Below, in pieces: positions 1-13,586 of a DNA stretch of 45,178 bases. Source of the stretch: Nitrospirales bacterium (lineage in GTDB: Bacteria; Nitrospirota; Nitrospiria; Nitrospirales; UBA8639); assembly GCA_009377845.1 (NCBI GenBank), contig WHTE01000013.1:1-45178 (forward strand). The letters run 5' to 3'. Both the position numbers and the translations under genes were made by a program. Position 1 is the stretch's first letter. The number at the start of each line of letters is the position of its first letter. Below the pieces are notes generated by a model that saw only the letters and a list, made by a program, of their open reading frames with translations, ran no database searches and was not told the origin of the DNA.

Positions 1-875
1 TGGATTTTGATGCTTAACCGTGCTTTGGCCATGAGACAATCCAGTGCCGCCAGACAGTTCAAGTTTTCCTGGATAGACGGAACATGCTCTGAAACGAGGC
101 TGGACAAATCTTGTAGGATATGACGCACCTCTTGGGCCACCTGCAAGTCAGAAAATTTGATGGAATTATTCAATTCGATCAGATGGCGGGGCTCCACAAA
201 CACCGTGGCCCCACTACTGGAAATGTCATGAACAATCCCATCGATATTATGCTGTCGCTCGGCTTTAATGGGAATCACATATCGATTTTCCCGTTCAGCA
301 AAATACTGTCCCTGAAGAAGATCCTCATATTGGTGAGAGGCCAGCATATGTTCCAATCGTCGCCGCATGGTTTGACGAAGATCCTGACTTTTTTGTGTCA
401 ATTGGTGGAGTTCGGGGCTCGCGGATTCTCGAAGATTGCCGTTTAAATCGATGCAAGAATCAATCGCGTGTTTCACCAATTTCATATCGTGAAGGTTTTG
501 GGATCGAGCGCCGATCGTCTGGGAGGTCGAGCTATGAAACTGCAAAAAGTGCTTGGTGGTTTGACTCAGTCCTAAGACGATGGAAATATCCCGCAAGTCC
601 GGCCCATCAAGGAGCCCTTCTTTTCCCGCACGCGCCAGCCTACTCCGGATATCGGGGAACATCAACGGTTGTAGAGGATGAGCTCCTTCGAGGATTTGAA
701 CCATTTCCGTGGTTTCTTGTTGTTGAACACGTGCGGCCTGAAGGTCGGACGCGAAGGCGAGCGTGCGACAACAATCAGCCCCCATGGTGGAAGCGGCTTC
801 CTTTGCCAGAAAATCTATCAATACGGGCCATTCCAGTACCTGTTCAGTTTGTGGGACGATCAAAGAAATAGTCAT
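1..875 (-). CDS. mutS2: Endonuclease MutS2, N-terminal part (cut by left edge)
   Basis: About 291 codons read leftward from an ATG at 875 and run off the window without a stop. The protein begins MTISLIVPQTEQVLEW and later carries RYVIPIKAE followed by GIVHDISSSGATVFVEP, the core/lever region typical of MutS2. MutS2 proteins are MutS-like ATPases without the mismatch-binding domain; they usually end in a Smr nuclease domain and act in recombination suppression or ribosome-collision rescue, depending on species. The ATPase and Smr domains lie outside the window, so their presence cannot be confirmed. The start is chosen because it gives the usual MutS2 N-terminus, in which a short helical stretch precedes a conserved LEW/F motif. 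Family assignment is firm; the precise role is inferred from the family. Confidence 0.9.
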   Translation of the reverse strand, partial: MTISLIVPQTEQVLEWPVLIDFLAKEAASTMGADCCRTLAFASDLQAARVQQQETTEMVQILEGAHPLQPLMFPDIRSRLARAGKEGLLDGPDLRDISIVLGLSQTTKHFLQFHSSTSQTIGARSQNLHDMKLVKHAIDSCIDLNGNLRESASPELHQLTQKSQDLRQTMRRRLEHMLASHQYEDLLQGQYFAERENRYVIPIKAERQHNIDGIVHDISSSGATVFVEPRHLIELNNSIKFSDLQVAQEVRHILQDLSSLVSEHVPSIQENLNCLAALDCLMAKARLSIKI

Positions 876-910
876 ATAGGGGCAGTGTAAAAAGACGTTC
901 ATGCCGATGC

Positions 911-935
911 AAGCCCTCGACGAAACGGAGGGCTT
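911..935 (-). terminator. Possible hairpin terminator between mutS2 and the coiled-coil gene
   Basis: A perfect 8-bp inverted repeat (AAGCCCTC / GAGGGCTT) with a 9-nt loop lies in the 168-bp gap. Read on the minus strand, a short T run occurs about 12 nt after the stem, so it is at best a weak intrinsic terminator for the gene at 1044-1469. It could equally be part of the mutS2 leader. Confidence 0.35.
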
Positions 936-1043
936 CCTAAGAAGAGGATTATGCGAAACGTGCTGGAGGTAAAACGGAGAGAAAAGGAAATTGTCACGAA
1001 TGGACGACAGGAGGCGGGGAATGCCTGAGATACCGGCCCTTCC

Positions 1044-1469
1044 CTATTTTTTCATTGAGTCTACTGATAGTTTGAGATCTTCAATGGCCTTTTGAATGTT
1101 TTCCTTAATGTCCTGCCAGGCGGTTTCACTATTGTCCCGAAGCTTTTCAATACGAGGAATGAGGCTGTCTTGCTGTTTTTTGAAATTTTCTAATTGGGCC
1201 TGAAGTTTGGCTCGAGTTTTTTCTTGTAGTTCAAGACTTTGGTCCCGGAGTTTCTGTATTTGCGCATCTAAATCATTAATTTGCTTATTCAAACTATCGG
1301 TTGATAAGTCGTCTCCTCTGACTGCGGTTGCCTCCGAAGCTTTATTGCTTGACGCACCTTCTGCCGCAACCAGGGCAACCCCTGTTCCGAGGAACAGGCT
1401 GGCCACCACCACTCCCATTCCCACCCTTAGTGGGGCACCTCTGGTTTTTTTCAAAGAGACTCGGTCCAT
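1044..1469 (-). CDS. Small membrane-anchored coiled-coil protein
   Basis: Function not recognised. The start at 1469 gives 141 residues beginning MDRVSLKKTRG. It is preferred over an ATG 54 nt further upstream because AAAGGA sits 6 nt in front of it. Basic residues at the N-terminus are followed by one hydrophobic stretch (about residues 16-36), which would be a signal peptide or anchor. From about residue 60 to the end the protein is a heptad-like, Lys/Glu/Gln-rich coiled coil. The layout predicts a secreted or periplasmic helical protein tethered to the inner membrane. It is transcribed away from the gene at 1647, with an elaborate stem-loop in the shared region. No enzymatic motif is visible. 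Confidence 0.6.
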   Translation of the reverse strand: MDRVSLKKTRGAPLRVGMGVVVASLFLGTGVALVAAEGASSNKASEATAVRGDDLSTDSLNKQINDLDAQIQKLRDQSLELQEKTRAKLQAQLENFKKQQDSLIPRIEKLRDNSETAWQDIKENIQKAIEDLKLSVDSMKK

Positions 1470-1538
1470 ATTGAATCCTTTCTGTTGAAAATCCTGATAC
1501 ATCAATTTCTCTTTACCCGGCAAGGTCTAAAGCAAAGC

Positions 1539-1583
1539 ATCTTCCCCGTAAGACAAAGCTTTTGTCAAAAAATGGGGGAAGAT
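1539..1583. promoter_or_regulatory. Nested stem-loop in the divergent intergenic region
   Basis: An outer 9-bp arm (ATCTTCCCC at 1539-1547, GGGGAAGAT at 1575-1583) encloses an inner perfect 6-bp hairpin (GACAAA / TTTGTC, loop GCT, 1552-1566). It lies between the divergent genes starting at 1469 and 1647. It could be an operator, an RNA leader structure or a terminator-like element; the sequence alone does not decide. Confidence 0.45.
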
Positions 1584-1646
1584 CATGCACTGGCTTGCCC
1601 CAATTGATGAGTTGCCTTAGAATGCCCTTCCGTAAAAAGAATTCGC

Positions 1647-2873
1647 ATGACTCAAGCAGACGCTCGCGCCTATCTCAACTATCTCCTCACCCTGCATCTT
1701 CGCCAGGAAGAAGCCTTTGGGCCATTGGCTTTAGCCTTTGTAAAGGAGTATGACCTTACTCAATTAGCCCTCACCCCTGAGGAGCAGTTTAATTTATTGA
1801 TGGCGACGGCGACGGTCTTTTCCGCCGAACCCAAACGTTACACCATGAAATTGGAATTACTGCAAAAAGCCCGCCAGCTATTACTCCAAACACGCTATGA
1901 TGACCCTGAATTAGGCCGTGACCTGGAACATTTAATAAAAAAAACTCAGAGTGACCTCCAACGTTACAACGAGGCGATGAAGGTTTCCCGGCCTCAATCT
2001 CTTGATCGGCAAAGCCTAATCGTTGAAACCGACGTCCCGGAATATTTTCTCGAAATTGCTCAAAAACGTGCATCAGCCTATTACCAGGAAAAATACCGGT
2101 TAACCAAAGAGGCAAAAACTGCCCAGCATTTTGGCGGGACGGCGAAAAAGTTTGAACCAGAAAATATTGCTATCCATAAAGAATTTCCCGGTGCCTGCGC
2201 CCCATTCATCAATGCCCGGACCAATGCCTTTCATATCGTATTACCCTTTGACTTGAAAATCAGTCGAAGTCCAGAAGATCCGTTGGAAGCCGGGATCCGG
2301 ATTTTTTATGGGAAAATGGGCTATTCATTTCCCTTGCGCTATGAGATGGGAAAATTGTGCAGCTACCATGATGGCCAGGTGCTGGATGTTGACCTCCATG
2401 ATCCGAATCTCATCTTTGTTTCTGTATCGGGTATAAAGGACCCAGAATTTACCCTCCAATCCTCCCAGACCGATCCCTCCCTCCCGCCGGAATTGGTCTA
2501 TCCCATGGCAGTGTTAGAAGATACCGGGAGCTTGGGGCCGTTCATTCAAGTCAGTTGTAAGATCAAGGTGTGGTTCGATGCCTCCATGGTTTCGCTGCTC
2601 ATTCAGGGGGCGCCGGATTTGGCTGACTATGGATTACAGGGAGGAGCGGGTCTCATGACCAGGACTTACGCCTCCGATAAGGTTGCATCATATGTACACA
2701 GCTTTTCGCAACCTTGGCAAGAGGGCTTGAGTTTCAATTTCATTAATCTGCACCTTCAGTTAAGCCCAGGTATTGACAGCGCGGTTGTGCCGTTTGGGAC
2801 ACCGATCTTTTCAGTGTATCCCGTGTTAAATCGACAATGCTATCGGTTTGTCGACCGTCGTACCATGGACTAA
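1647..2873 (+). CDS. Conserved-looking protein of unknown function, 408 residues
   Basis: Not recognised. The ORF is long and has codon use like its neighbours. The N-terminal third (about 1-160) is rich in Leu, Glu and Gln and looks all-helical. The C-terminal two thirds (about 170-405) alternate short hydrophobic and polar segments, as a beta-rich domain would, with aromatic and Pro residues and several Asp/His pairs. There is no signal peptide and no membrane span, so a cytoplasmic location is likely. The ATG at 1647 has only a weak AAAGA in front of it. It is followed at 34 bp by rlpA on the same strand, so the two may be co-transcribed. Confidence 0.7.
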   Translation: MTQADARAYLNYLLTLHLRQEEAFGPLALAFVKEYDLTQLALTPEEQFNLLMATATVFSAEPKRYTMKLELLQKARQLLLQTRYDDPELGRDLEHLIKKTQSDLQRYNEAMKVSRPQSLDRQSLIVETDVPEYFLEIAQKRASAYYQEKYRLTKEAKTAQHFGGTAKKFEPENIAIHKEFPGACAPFINARTNAFHIVLPFDLKISRSPEDPLEAGIRIFYGKMGYSFPLRYEMGKLCSYHDGQVLDVDLHDPNLIFVSVSGIKDPEFTLQSSQTDPSLPPELVYPMAVLEDTGSLGPFIQVSCKIKVWFDASMVSLLIQGAPDLADYGLQGGAGLMTRTYASDKVASYVHSFSQPWQEGLSFNFINLHLQLSPGIDSAVVPFGTPIFSVYPVLNRQCYRFVDRRTMD

Positions 2874-2906
2874 ACTCCGCAGACCTTTTCCACCCTGGGT
2901 GGATAA

Positions 2907-3662
2907 ATGATTCTCATACGGTCTTTCTTGACTCTTCACATTCGAACTATTCCCAATCCGCTCTCATCCGAAAGTAGCTGGCGTTGGAGACGGATCGACA
3001 GTATTCCAATCGGGTGGCTAGGCCTTACCATCGTTTTCTTTATGATGGCCGGATGCGCAGGCGGCTACCACCGAACAGGACCGGTGACATCAGAGCACCC
3101 GCAACGAGGGGTAGCCTCCTGGTATGGGCCCAGTTTTCATGGTAATCCAACCGCCAATGGGGAACTGTATGATATGTGGGCGCTAACGGCAGCCCATCGC
3201 ACGCTGCCTTTTGGAACAAGAGTCCTCGTTCAGAGTGTGGATACCGGAAAAACCGTGACTGTGAGAATTAATGATCGTGGCCCATTTATTCGAGGTCGGG
3301 TGATTGATCTGTCCTATGGCGCCGCTCGGAAACTGACCATGATTGGGAAAGGAACTGAGGATGTCATCTTGACAATCTTAGATTCTCCAAGCTCTGAGTA
3401 TTCCGGTAACTTGTCGAATGGAAGGAATGAAAAGTATTGGGTGCAGGCGGGCTCCTTTTCCACCTTGACTCCAGCGGTCTCCTTGCGGGAGCAACTGGCC
3501 AACCAATACCCCCAAGTCCGATTGAAGACCGTGGACCTTCCATCCGGGCGATGGCATCGGGTTCAGGTTGGGACCTTTCATTCTCAGGAAAAGGCCCAAA
3601 CCGTCGCGACAGAATTAGAAAATCAGTTTAATCTCGATCCGCTGCTCATCAAAGATAACTAA
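2907..3662 (+). CDS. rlpA: RlpA-type septal lytic transglycosylase lipoprotein
   Basis: The 251-residue protein has a hydrophobic segment ending in a lipobox (MMAGC, lipidated Cys at about residue 50). A double-psi beta-barrel follows (about 68-160: GVASWYGPSFHGNPTANGE, then RINDRGPF and GRVIDLS). A C-terminal SPOR repeat (about 177-248: YWVQAGSFS ... HRVQVGTF) completes it. RlpA proteins cleave glycan strands lacking stem peptides and are recruited to the septum by SPOR binding to denuded glycan. The catalytic Glu and Asp regions of the barrel appear intact. The n-region before the hydrophobic stretch is unusually long (about 35 residues), so the true start might be internal, although no better SD-linked start is obvious. 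Domain order and length fit the family well. Confidence 0.92.
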   Translation: MILIRSFLTLHIRTIPNPLSSESSWRWRRIDSIPIGWLGLTIVFFMMAGCAGGYHRTGPVTSEHPQRGVASWYGPSFHGNPTANGELYDMWALTAAHRTLPFGTRVLVQSVDTGKTVTVRINDRGPFIRGRVIDLSYGAARKLTMIGKGTEDVILTILDSPSSEYSGNLSNGRNEKYWVQAGSFSTLTPAVSLREQLANQYPQVRLKTVDLPSGRWHRVQVGTFHSQEKAQTVATELENQFNLDPLLIKDN

Positions 3663-3914
3663 TTGAAAGAAAAAGGGTAATATTTAAAAATTTCCTATGT
3701 AATTGCGTTAAACCAACACCCTATGGTAATTTAGCCCTTCAAATGATTACTGAGGGCTCAAAACATCTCATTCAGGATGAGAATTTTGGCCTTATTATGA
3801 ATCCCTCTCAAACTTTTCTGATTTCAATTGCCCACACATTCAGCCTTCAAGCCTTGGTAGCTTTCTACGCTACGACCTCCCTCGTCTGCCCTGCCGGAGT
3901 TCGTTAATCCATCC

Positions 3915-5186
3915 ATGGATTTTATCGCCGTCCTTATTTGTTTAGGATTCTCAGCTTTTTTCTCTGGGGCCGAGATTGCGTTTTTTTCCATTACCGAAAC
4001 TCGTTTGAAAAGCTTGGCCGCTGAAGGTCATACAGGGGCCAAACTTGCTCTTAAATTACGGTCCAATCCCCAGCGTCTTCTTTCCACAATTCTGATCGGC
4101 AACAATTTGGTCAATATTATGGCGGCCTCCATGGCCACCCTGATTGCCATTCGTCTTTGGGGATCTGAGGCCGTGGCCGTGGCCACCGGGTTATTAACGT
4201 TTATGGTCTTGTTATTCGGGGAAATTATCCCCAAAACAATCTGCGCGAAACATGCCGAAACGGCCGTGCAATTACTGGCATACCCCATCTATCTCTTAGA
4301 ACAATTATTCTTCCCCTTTCTCTACTTCTTGGAACCGTTTATTCTAAAACTTACCGGCGGTCGTGGGTTAACCGTTCCATTCATCACGGAAGAAGAACTC
4401 AAAATCATGCTCGACGCTGGAGGGAAAGCGGGGGTCCTGGAAACGGATGAAGTAAGAATGATCAAAAATGTTTTTGACTTTAATGATGTGACTGCTGAAG
4501 ATGCGATGACTCCGCGGATTTATATGTTCGCCCTCGATGGTAATCAGACACTAGGAGAGGCACGTGAAGAGTTGTTTAAAGCAAAATATTCCCGGATCCC
4601 CATCTATGAGGGGAATCCCGACAATATCACCGCCATTCTCTATCGCAGCCATGCCCTTATGGAACTGGCTCAAAGTCATACCGAACGCACCCTCAAATCG
4701 TTAGCCAAACCACCACTATTTATCCCATCGACCAAAACCGCAGATGACCTTCTCAGACAATTTCAACAAGAAAAGAGACATATTGCCATTGTAGTCAATG
4801 AATTTGGTGGAGTTATGGGTTTGATTACCGTCGAAGATCTGCTTGAAGAAGTGGTAGGAGAAATTCTCGATGAGGGCGATCTCAGCGAGGAATGGATTCG
4901 CCGGATGGGGAAAAATCAAATTTTAGTGGATGGACGGACAGAAGTTCGCCGCATCAATGAATTCCTTAAGGTCGAGCTGGACGAAGAACAAAATACGATT
5001 AGCGGGCTCATTCTCGATGAGCTTGGCCACATCCCTGCTATTGGGGAGAAAGTTCACACAGACAACTGCATCTTAATCGTCCAGGATGCGGATGAACGCT
5101 CAATCAAAGGCGTGCAGATCATTAAGGAAGAACCTATTCCGGAAACGCCTCCCACCGAACCCTCCACCGTTGCCTCTGAATCATAG
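3915..5186 (+). CDS. CNNM/CorC-type membrane protein with CBS pair (HlyC/CorC family)
   Basis: The 423-residue protein has the standard three-part layout. A CNNM (DUF21) membrane domain of 3-4 helices covers about residues 1-150 and contains SAFFSGAEIAFFS and GEIIPKTICAKHAE. A CBS pair covers about 190-320 (MTPRIYMFALDG ... YSRIPIYEG ... IVVNEFGGVMGLITVEDLLEEVVGEI). A C-terminal CorC_HlyC domain covers about 335-410. The family is linked to Mg2+/Co2+ efflux or homeostasis; the hemolysin label in older annotations is historical. No partner gene is adjacent: rlpA lies 252 bp upstream and ligA converges downstream. Which ion is handled cannot be told from sequence. Confidence 0.93.
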   Translation: MDFIAVLICLGFSAFFSGAEIAFFSITETRLKSLAAEGHTGAKLALKLRSNPQRLLSTILIGNNLVNIMAASMATLIAIRLWGSEAVAVATGLLTFMVLLFGEIIPKTICAKHAETAVQLLAYPIYLLEQLFFPFLYFLEPFILKLTGGRGLTVPFITEEELKIMLDAGGKAGVLETDEVRMIKNVFDFNDVTAEDAMTPRIYMFALDGNQTLGEAREELFKAKYSRIPIYEGNPDNITAILYRSHALMELAQSHTERTLKSLAKPPLFIPSTKTADDLLRQFQQEKRHIAIVVNEFGGVMGLITVEDLLEEVVGEILDEGDLSEEWIRRMGKNQILVDGRTEVRRINEFLKVELDEEQNTISGLILDELGHIPAIGEKVHTDNCILIVQDADERSIKGVQIIKEEPIPETPPTEPSTVASES

Positions 5187-5358
5187 CGAGAGCCAATCGG
5201 TTACGTCATTTTTCAGATTTGCGAAAAAGGGTTCCAGTCTCCTCCGTTTGTCATTCCCAGCGAGGCGAGAAATCCTCTTCTTGATGGGAAATGGATTCTA
5301 GGCCCTATTGAAACAAGTGCTTCTTGACTCAGGCGAAATGAAATCGTGTGTTATGTAT

Positions 5359-9382
<4,024 letters not shown>

Positions 9383-9436
9383 GATTTGCAGGACGTGCGG
9401 TCGATCATAATTGCCTGTTGTGTGCCCGGCGGAAGC

Positions 9437-10393
9437 CTAGTGGTCAGGATGCAAGGGATGGTCATCTTCAAAAAAGAAATCACCCAATCCTCGAGGGAGG
9501 TTTTGTCCACTTAGCGCTTGTGAACGACGCTTGGCTAATACATCCAGATCCAAGGCTTCTTCTCCCAAAATTTTTATCAAAGCTTCACGCCAAGCGGCAT
9601 CACGGGCCACGGGATGGTTGGGATCCTGGGCCATCCGTTTCATGGCGTATTGCACCATGTGAATTCCATCACGGATGGAGAAAGGGAGATCCAGTTGATG
9701 GGCTTTTTGGAGAAAGGTGACCGTGAAATGGATCATCTCCGCAGGCGCAAAAGGAAGGTGGTACTGCAAAATGGCTAGTTCATGTTCCCTGGCGGGGAAT
9801 TCCACTTTCAGCGTCGGTTGCAGGCGGGACAATATATAATCCGGGACTTCATAGGTCGACGCATCTTCATTCATAGTGACACAACACCGAAAATCCTCAT
9901 GCGCGCGAATCTGGACACCCGCCACAACCGATTCGACCGAGCGCCGGTGATCGAGCAACGAGGCCAGTGAGGCCCAACTTTTTTCATTCATCCGGTTGCC
10001 TTCATCAAGGAGGCATACATTGCCGGTCAGCATGGCCGTGACTAAGGGCGAAGCTTGATACGTGATCGTGCCGCCCTCAGCGATCACCGGCGAGACTAAA
10101 AGATCTTCTGGACGCGTATCCGCGGTGCATTGGTAAATAAAAAGATCCTGCTTTCGTTCTTGTGAGGCTGCCATGGCCAGCGTGGTCTTCCCCACCCCTG
10201 GTTGTCCGACAATTCGTGGTGACAGGGGAACATCTTTTTCGTCAACCACAAACCAGCAGGCGAGGAGTTGACGCAAAATTTCTCGATCTCCCATCCAGGC
10301 TTGTTGAAGCCCAAGAGGCCGGGCCAGGCGGAGAACAACCTGACCGATTTGCATCACCGAAGATCCCCGTGGATGTGAAAAATGAGGCGGCAT
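9437..10393 (-). CDS. MoxR-family AAA+ ATPase
   Basis: The 318-residue protein has Walker [10 protein letters not shown] at about 63-71, Walker B VCLLDE at 126-131, then a sensor-type TMNEDAS and an arginine-bearing [12 protein letters not shown]. After a region that varies between subfamilies, the helical lid domain ends about residue 300. MoxR ATPases act as chaperone-like remodelers of partner proteins, classically with von Willebrand factor A proteins. No vWA gene is visible here; the only neighbour in the operon is the unknown 646-residue protein, which is therefore the best partner candidate. An internal ATG at 10354 ([13 protein letters not shown]) has a GGGGA element in front and may be the real start. 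The divergent LysM gene begins 211 bp away. Confidence 0.88.
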   Translation of the reverse strand: MPPHFSHPRGSSVMQIGQVVLRLARPLGLQQAWMGDREILRQLLACWFVVDEKDVPLSPRIVGQPGVGKTTLAMAASQERKQDLFIYQCTADTRPEDLLVSPVIAEGGTITYQASPLVTAMLTGNVCLLDEGNRMNEKSWASLASLLDHRRSVESVVAGVQIRAHEDFRCCVTMNEDASTYEVPDYILSRLQPTLKVEFPAREHELAILQYHLPFAPAEMIHFTVTFLQKAHQLDLPFSIRDGIHMVQYAMKRMAQDPNHPVARDAAWREALIKILGEEALDLDVLAKRRSQALSGQNLPRGLGDFFFEDDHPLHPDH

Positions 10394-10603
10394 AGGAAGG
10401 ATTGAAAAGTACGATGCAGGGAAACTATCACAGCCATTTTTCTATGGTCAATGAACCAAGGTGTTCCATAACTTCTGCTGGTGTGCAAGATCGGTTGTTT
10501 GACATTACCCCTGTTCCGAATTAATGTGTATCAAAAGGGTCACTGCGTGGCGTAGACATCAGCCCTTTATTTACTGACCAGTATCCCGGAAGAAGGGATA
10601 TCT

Positions 10604-11290
10604 ATGAACCTCAGGGGAGGAGGAATGCGTAACATGACGCAACCAATGTTTGGGGGATATCAGGTAGGTCCCCAACCAGCCGGCTGGAGTGGCTACCTGA
10701 AAGTTGTCGTGGGCATGCTTGTCTGTGGCGGACTCTTGACCGGGTGCGTGAGCACGGAAAAGTTTGAAGCCGAAAAAGCGCGTGCGTTAAACTTCCAACG
10801 CCTTTTGGCGCAAGAAGAAAAACGAACCGGTGAACTGAATGTTAAGTATCAGGATACTCAACGGCAGTTTGGATCACTCCAATCGCAAAATCGGGATTTG
10901 AATGCCGAATTGGAAGCATTGCGAGACCAACTGAATCGTTCCCACGATGAACTCTCACGTGTGCGCGAGGGAGGTATGGAGAAATCGGGCGATCTGAAGC
11001 TCTCCGAACCATCTATCTCTGAATTTGGATTGAATGATCTCGACTTTAAAGATTCAGATTTGGCGAAACTTGATTCGGATTTGAACCTGGGGAACGAAGT
11101 CCCTGTGGATTCGCCTATGTTCGAAACACGGGGAAGTGAGGAGGCTGGATCACATACGGTAGCCAAGGGGGAGACCCTTTACCGTATTTCCAAAGAATAC
11201 GGGGTGTCGGTCCAAGACCTCAAAGCATGGAATCGGCTGGCGGATAACACTATTCACGTTGGGCAAAAACTTATCGTCAACGGTCCCTAA
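10604..11290 (+). CDS. LysM-domain lipoprotein with coiled coil
   Basis: The 228-residue protein has a hydrophobic signal segment with lipobox LLTGC (Cys about 48), a coiled coil (about 50-120), an acidic Asp/Ser-rich linker, and one LysM repeat at about 183-227 (HTVAKGETLYRISKEYG ... WNRLADNTIHVGQKLIV). It should be a membrane-attached protein that binds peptidoglycan. Three in-frame ATGs lie at 10604, 10625 and 10634. A strong GGGGAGGAGG at 10614-10623 favours the third, at 11-nt spacing, or is too close to the second; the first has a weaker GAAGGG. It stands alone, bounded downstream by a strong terminator, directly before the trp operon. Confidence 0.85.
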   Translation: MNLRGGGMRNMTQPMFGGYQVGPQPAGWSGYLKVVVGMLVCGGLLTGCVSTEKFEAEKARALNFQRLLAQEEKRTGELNVKYQDTQRQFGSLQSQNRDLNAELEALRDQLNRSHDELSRVREGGMEKSGDLKLSEPSISEFGLNDLDFKDSDLAKLDSDLNLGNEVPVDSPMFETRGSEEAGSHTVAKGETLYRISKEYGVSVQDLKAWNRLADNTIHVGQKLIVNGP

Positions 11291-11312
11291 TTTTAGCTCG
11301 GTTCTTTTCCTC

Positions 11313-11364
11313 AGAAAAGGCTGGGATCCCAGGGAATGCTTTCCCTTGGATTCCGGCCTTTTCT
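11313..11364. terminator. Long intrinsic terminator between the LysM gene and trpE
   Basis: A 24-bp inverted repeat (arms 11313-11336 and 11341-11364, loop TGCT) pairs at 21 positions plus two G-U wobbles, and the right arm ends in TTTTCT. The outer AGAAAAGG/CCTTTTCT arms let it work in either direction. It lies 23 bp after the LysM stop and 78 bp before trpE, so it isolates the two units. A role as a trp attenuator is less likely because no leader peptide with Trp codons precedes it. Confidence 0.85.
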
Positions 11365-11406
11365 CATTCTCCCCCTTCGGTAGGATCCGGCCACAGACCA
11401 CTTTCG

Positions 11407-11435
11407 TTGACACCTCATAGACCGTATGCTACCGT
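11407..11435 (+). promoter_or_regulatory. Candidate trp operon promoter
   Basis: A consensus -35 TTGACA at 11407-11412 is followed, at 17-bp spacing, by TACCGT at 11430-11435, which matches the -10 consensus at only three positions. Transcription would start about 11442, at the ATG of trpE, implying a leaderless message. This agrees with the lack of any SD before that ATG. Confidence 0.4.
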
Positions 11436-11442
11436 CGAATCC

Positions 11443-12939
11443 ATGAAAAATGCTTATTATTCAGTGAGTTTCGACGAATTTTGCCAGTTAGCCTCACAAG
11501 GAAATCTCGTACCTCTTTATAGAGAAATTCTGGCAGATTTTGAGACCCCCGTTTCGGCATTCTCCAAAATTAATACTGGTCCCAATGCATTTTTATTTGA
11601 AAGTATTGAAGGCGGAGAAAATTGGGCTCGGTATTCCTTCCTGGGAAGTCACCCTTCGGTGGTCTTCTGGGAAGACAATGGGGAAGTAGTCACCCAAAAA
11701 GGCCGGAAGCAACATCGAGTCCCGCTTCAGGGAAACCCGTTGGATCATATTCGCGACACGATGGCAGAGTACCGTCCTGTTGTTGTCCCTGGCTTGCCAC
11801 GGTTTGTTGGAGGCGCGGTCGGGTATTTAGGCTATGACGTGGTCCGGTCGTTTGAACCCATTCCGTCTTTGGCCAAAAACGGAATCAAGACTCCCCTCTT
11901 TGCCTTCGGCATTACCGATACCCTGCTCATTTTTGACAATGTGGCTCATACCGTCAAAGTTGTGGCCAATGCTCATATTCCTTCCACGAAGAAGGCGCAG
12001 CTTCGCCAGACCTATCAGGACGCCATTGACCGGATTGAATCCATCATTACCAGGCTCAATAAGGCCCGCCGCCGACATTCATCCTCAAGGCGGCGGGTGC
12101 CGCTCAAATTTCAATCGAATATGACGCCTGCGGACTTTGAAAAAATGGTTCTTCGCACCAAAGAGTATATTCAGGCCGGCGACATCATTCAGGGAGTCAT
12201 GTCTCAACAGTGGCACACCACCATTCATACCAATCCCCTGGAGATCTATCGAGCCTTGCGGGTGATTAATCCCTCCCCGTACATGTTTTATTTACGGATC
12301 GCCGGAATCGAACTGGTCGGATCTTCTCCGGAAATCCTGGTGCGATGCGAAGAAGGAAACATTGTGGTGCGGCCTATTGCCGGGACGCGTCCACGCGGAC
12401 AGACGCCACAAGACGACCGGACATTGGAACAGGAGCTGTTATCCGATCAAAAGGAATTGGCTGAACACGTCATGTTGGTAGATTTAGGCCGGAATGATGT
12501 GGGCCGGGTCGCCAAAGCCGGAACGGTCAAAGTGGAACGGTTTATGAAAGTAGAACGATACTCCCATGTCATGCACATTGTGTCCCAGGTCATGGGAGAA
12601 TTAGATCCCCAATACACGGTGTATGATGTTATGAAAGCCTGTTTTCCTGCCGGCACCGTGTCGGGGGCCCCGAAAATCCGGGCCATGCAAATTATTGAGG
12701 AGTTGGAACCCACTCGTCGGGGACCATATGCCGGAGCGGTCGGGTATTTTAGTTTTTCCGGCAATATGGACACCTGCATCAATATCCGCACGGTGGTGGT
12801 CAAAGGACAGAAGGCGTATATCCAGGCTGGGGCAGGAATCGTGGCGGATTCTGATCCAGCCCGTGAATATGAGGAAACCCGAAATAAAGCCGGAGCCATG
12901 ATGCGAGGCATTGAAATGGCCGAGCAAGGTCTGGCGTGA
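11443..12939 (+). CDS. trpE: Anthranilate synthase component I
   Basis: Forms anthranilate from chorismate with ammonia supplied by TrpG. From the ATG at 11443 the protein has 498 residues, the usual length; a TTG 36 nt upstream would add a poorly conserved extension and overlaps the likely promoter. The N-terminal region carries the feedback-binding element in variant form ([20 protein letters not shown]). The C-terminal chorismate-binding domain shows [10 protein letters not shown], then [12 protein letters not shown], then [20 protein letters not shown] and ending [19 protein letters not shown]. These motifs separate it from aminodeoxychorismate synthase only by context, and the full trp operon settles that. 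It is the first gene of the operon, and trpG follows 19 bp after its stop. Confidence 0.96.
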   Translation: MKNAYYSVSFDEFCQLASQGNLVPLYREILADFETPVSAFSKINTGPNAFLFESIEGGENWARYSFLGSHPSVVFWEDNGEVVTQKGRKQHRVPLQGNPLDHIRDTMAEYRPVVVPGLPRFVGGAVGYLGYDVVRSFEPIPSLAKNGIKTPLFAFGITDTLLIFDNVAHTVKVVANAHIPSTKKAQLRQTYQDAIDRIESIITRLNKARRRHSSSRRRVPLKFQSNMTPADFEKMVLRTKEYIQAGDIIQGVMSQQWHTTIHTNPLEIYRALRVINPSPYMFYLRIAGIELVGSSPEILVRCEEGNIVVRPIAGTRPRGQTPQDDRTLEQELLSDQKELAEHVMLVDLGRNDVGRVAKAGTVKVERFMKVERYSHVMHIVSQVMGELDPQYTVYDVMKACFPAGTVSGAPKIRAMQIIEELEPTRRGPYAGAVGYFSFSGNMDTCINIRTVVVKGQKAYIQAGAGIVADSDPAREYEETRNKAGAMMRGIEMAEQGLA

Positions 12940-12958
12940 GGCCTTGGGAGCAGGGACG

Positions 12959-13546
12959 ATGATCCTGATTATCGATAATTACGATTCCTTTACGTACAAT
13001 TTGGTTCAATATTTAGGAGAGCTGGGAGCCGACCTTCAGATTTTTCGAAATGATAAATTGACGATCGAGGATATTGAACGACTGACCCCTGAGCGGATTT
13101 TAATCTCTCCGGGCCCTTGCACTCCAAAAGAGGCGGGCATTTCGGTGGAGACGATCAAACATTTTGCCGGGTGTCTGCCCGTATTAGGTGTGTGTCTCGG
13201 ACATCAATCGCTGGCTTACGCTTTTGGAGGTCAAATTGTCAGGGCTCCCCGACTCATGCATGGAAAAACCTCCATGGTCCATCATGATGGTAAAACAATT
13301 TTTGAAAGCCTGCCGAATCCCTTTGAAGCCACCCGGTATCATTCCTTAATCGTCAAACGAGAAACCTTGCCGGCCGATTTTGAAATTTCTGCTGAAACCG
13401 TGGAAGGTGAAATCATGGGACTCCGGCATACGCCAACCGGAGCGGAAGGCGTGCAATTTCACCCTGAATCGATATTAACCACTTCAGGGATGCATCTGTT
13501 GCGGAATTTTTTGTCATTGCCTGTACGGTCTTCAACTGGCCCCTAA
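12959..13546 (+). CDS. trpG: Anthranilate synthase component II (glutamine amidotransferase)
   Basis: Hydrolyses glutamine and channels ammonia to TrpE. The ATG at 12959 gives 195 residues starting [19 protein letters not shown], the exact family N-terminus, with CAGGGA as SD. A TTG start 48 nt upstream is rejected because it would overlap trpE and add an unrelated extension. The class I amidotransferase triad is visible: Cys79 in LGVCLGHQ, and His and Glu in FHPESIL near residue 175. The [10 protein letters not shown] oxyanion region is intact. In some bacteria this subunit also serves para-aminobenzoate synthesis; no pabB is in the window. Confidence 0.96.
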   Translation: MILIIDNYDSFTYNLVQYLGELGADLQIFRNDKLTIEDIERLTPERILISPGPCTPKEAGISVETIKHFAGCLPVLGVCLGHQSLAYAFGGQIVRAPRLMHGKTSMVHHDGKTIFESLPNPFEATRYHSLIVKRETLPADFEISAETVEGEIMGLRHTPTGAEGVQFHPESILTTSGMHLLRNFLSLPVRSSTGP

Positions 13547-13586
13547 CCGGCCAACCTTCAATCTTCTTTTTCATGAGACGGTTCAC

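Noticed and set aside
11313-11364. Trp attenuator
   Set aside because: No leader peptide with Trp codons and no alternative antiterminator pairing were seen; position fits a terminator of the LysM gene.
11407-11442. TTG start for trpE 36 nt upstream
   Set aside because: The extension is not conserved-looking, has no SD and coincides with the TTGACA promoter element.
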